From positions 1 to 6,225 of the forward strand of contig JANSYB010000156.1 of assembly GCA_024742655.1 (NCBI GenBank): a stretch of 6,225 bases of DNA, in the 5' to 3' direction. The notes under the pieces were generated by a model, which had not been told where the DNA came from, ran no database searches, and saw nothing but the letters and a program-made list of their open reading frames with translations. Positions 4,709 through 6,225 of the stretch are shown piece after piece; within the stretch, counting starts at the first letter, position 1; each line of letters starts with the position of its first letter. Position numbers and translations under genes: made by a program. The stretch comes from Paracoccaceae bacterium. Its GTDB lineage: Bacteria > Pseudomonadota > Alphaproteobacteria > Rhodobacterales > Rhodobacteraceae.

Positions 4709-6225
4709 TCAAATCACCTCGCCCGCCTCCAGACGGCCGAGCAGCCGCCCGGCCTGCGCCAGGACGGTCTCGCGCCGGTCCGCCGTCATGCGATCCCATG
4801 TGCGGTACATCTGCGCCATGCGCGGATTGCCCTGGAAGCGCTCCCGGTGGCGGATCAGGAAATCCCAGTACAGCAGGTTGAACGGACAGGCCGCGTCCCC
4901 CGTCTTGTCCTTGACCGAATAGGCGCAGCGCTTGCAGTAATCCGACATGCGGTCGATGTAATTGCCCGAGGAAACGTAGGGTTTGGAGGCGATGATCCCG
5001 CCATCGGCGAACTGGCTCATGCCGACCGTGTTGGGTGCCTCGACCCATTCGAACGCATCGGCATAGACCGACAGGTACCATTCATGCAGCTGGTGCGGGT
5101 CGATTCCCGCCAGCAGGGCGAAATTGCCCGTTACCATCAACCGCTGAATATGATGGGCATAGGCCTCATCCCGCGTCTGGCTGATCGCGTGGTCCATGCA
5201 GTTCATCCGCGTCTGCCCGCCCCAGTACATCGCGGGCAGGTCACGGTCATGCCCCAGTGCGTTGCGCTCGGGATACTCCGCGCCTTCGCGGAAATAGATG
5301 CCACGCACGTATTCACGCCAGCCGATCACCTGCCGGATATAGCCCTCGGCGGCGTTGATTGGCACGTTTCCGGCCTGCCATTCTTCTTCTACGCGGGTGC
5401 AGATTTCCAGCGGGGTCAACAACCCGATATTGAGATACATGGAAATGACCGAATGATGCAGGAACCGATCGCTCGACAGCATCGCATCCTGATAGTCACC
5501 AAATCCCGGCAGCAATTTCTTCACGAAGTGATCCAGCGCCCGCAGCGCCTCGCCCCGTGTCGTGGCGAACCAGAATGGGCGCAGCGCCCCGAAATTACCC
5601 CCGAACCGTGCCTCGACAAGGTCCAGCACCTCTTCGGTGATCTCGTCGGGGGTAAACTGCATCGGGGCCGCCCGGAACAGATCATCACCGGCCGGTTTTC
5701 GATTGTCGTGGTCGAAGTTCCACTTGCCGCCCGCCGGTTTGTCCCCATCCATCAAAAGCCCGGTCTTGCGCCGCATCTCGCGGTAGAAATACTCCATCCG
5801 CAACTGCTTGCGCCCCTCGGCCCAGCTGTCGAACGCCTCCAGCGAGGCCACGAACCGGTCGTCGGGCAGCAGCGTGACAGTCAGCGGCGCGGCCTCAAGC
5901 GCCTCGATCAGACGCCATTCGCCGGGCCGCGTGGCAAGAACCTGCGACGTGCCGTGCTCCTGCCCGCGCCGCATGAGTTCGCCCACGATGGACCGGGACG
6001 TCTCCGGCTCATCCAGCCGGGAATAAGCCACCTGCCACCCGTCCCGGCGCAGGGCCTCGGCGAAATGGCGCATCGCCGAAAAGATCAGCGCGATCTTCTT
6101 GGGATGGTGCCGGACATATGCCGCCTCATCCGCCACCTCGGCCATGACGATCAGGTCATCGTCCTTGTCGGCCGCGCGGAGGGCCGACAGGGTTTCGCTC
6201 AACTGATCGCCCAGGACCAACACCA
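4709..6225 (-). CDS. FeS-type bacterial cryptochrome/(6-4) photolyase, lacking its first few codons
   Basis: A deoxyribodipyrimidine photolyase-related flavoprotein of the FeS-BCP group, whose characterised members are Agrobacterium PhrB, a (6-4) photolyase, and Rhodobacter CryB. These bind FAD, a ribityllumazine antenna and a [4Fe-4S] cluster. Numbering from the GTG at 6223, the N-terminal antenna domain opens with VLVLGDQLS. Four cysteines, Cys342, Cys430, Cys433 and Cys446, have spacings 88, 3 and 13, identical to those I recall for the PhrB cluster ligands (350, 438, 441, 454). With the same offset of 8, His357-His358 match the PhrB active-site His pair, and Trp334, Trp382 and Tyr383 match its electron-transfer residues. 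That offset, and the fact that 6223 reads as Val inside a beta strand, put the true start about 8 codons beyond the right edge. The gene is convergent with the MORN gene. Light-dependent repair of (6-4) photoproducts is likely; a photoreceptor role as for CryB is possible. Confidence 0.95.
   Translation of the reverse strand, partial: VLVLGDQLSETLSALRAADKDDDLIVMAEVADEAAYVRHHPKKIALIFSAMRHFAEALRRDGWQVAYSRLDEPETSRSIVGELMRRGQEHGTSQVLATRPGEWRLIEALEAAPLTVTLLPDDRFVASLEAFDSWAEGRKQLRMEYFYREMRRKTGLLMDGDKPAGGKWNFDHDNRKPAGDDLFRAAPMQFTPDEITEEVLDLVEARFGGNFGALRPFWFATTRGEALRALDHFVKKLLPGFGDYQDAMLSSDRFLHHSVISMYLNIGLLTPLEICTRVEEEWQAGNVPINAAEGYIRQVIGWREYVRGIYFREGAEYPERNALGHDRDLPAMYWGGQTRMNCMDHAISQTRDEAYAHHIQRLMVTGNFALLAGIDPHQLHEWYLSVYADAFEWVEAPNTVGMSQFADGGIIASKPYVSSGNYIDRMSDYCKRCAYSVKDKTGDAACPFNLLYWDFLIRHRERFQGNPRMAQMYRTWDRMTADRRETVLAQAGRLLGRLEAGEVI

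Noticed and set aside
4600..4881. Plus-strand frame beginning MPRRKPRAGSRHG running into the photolyase gene
   Set aside because: Composition is Pro/Arg/Ala shadow-like, it crosses the palindrome and overlaps the conserved C-terminus of the photolyase-like gene on the other strand.

Overview
The window is GC-rich (about 65% in hand-counted lines of the core genes). It reads like a chromosomal segment of an alphaproteobacterium, most likely a marine Rhodobacterales (Roseobacter-group) species. This rests on codon style and on the type of NAD synthetase and iron-sulfur cryptochrome/photolyase present; no rRNA or other marker confirms it.

Layout from left to right: (1) the 5' end of a minus-strand gene for a small exported protein of unknown function, cut by the left edge (1-180). 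(2) A short gene-free stretch (181-423). (3) A minus-strand gene of clearly lower GC (about 45-47% in sampled lines), an unrecognised cytoplasmic helical protein that looks like a later arrival (424-1128, or to 1188 with a TTG start). Its block is bracketed by a 10-bp direct repeat, one copy of which contains the nadE stop codon. (4) nadE, glutamine-dependent NAD+ synthetase, minus strand (1253-2914). (5) A divergent intergenic region with a good sigma70-like promoter at 2995-3023. (6) A plus-strand gene for an exported protein made almost entirely of MORN repeats (3073-4551). (7) A 157-bp convergent intergenic region holding two exact, mutually inverted 25-bp copies of an AT-rich palindrome, one just past each stop codon. 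(8) A minus-strand gene for an FeS-type bacterial cryptochrome/(6-4) photolyase (4709 to beyond the right edge).

The genes do not form an evident pathway. NadE makes NAD+ in the cytoplasm, the photolyase-like protein is a light-dependent DNA repair or photoreceptor flavoprotein, and the MORN protein is exported. The low-GC gene lies downstream of nadE on the same strand and may be read through from it.

The most notable signals are the internal architecture of the MORN protein (18 exact 23-residue repeats that read best as two nine-repeat halves, each with a four-class register), the paired inverted palindromes between the convergent genes, and the repeat-bracketed low-GC gene. I see no CRISPR array, tRNA, rRNA, transposase or recognisable multi-gene defence or biosynthetic system.
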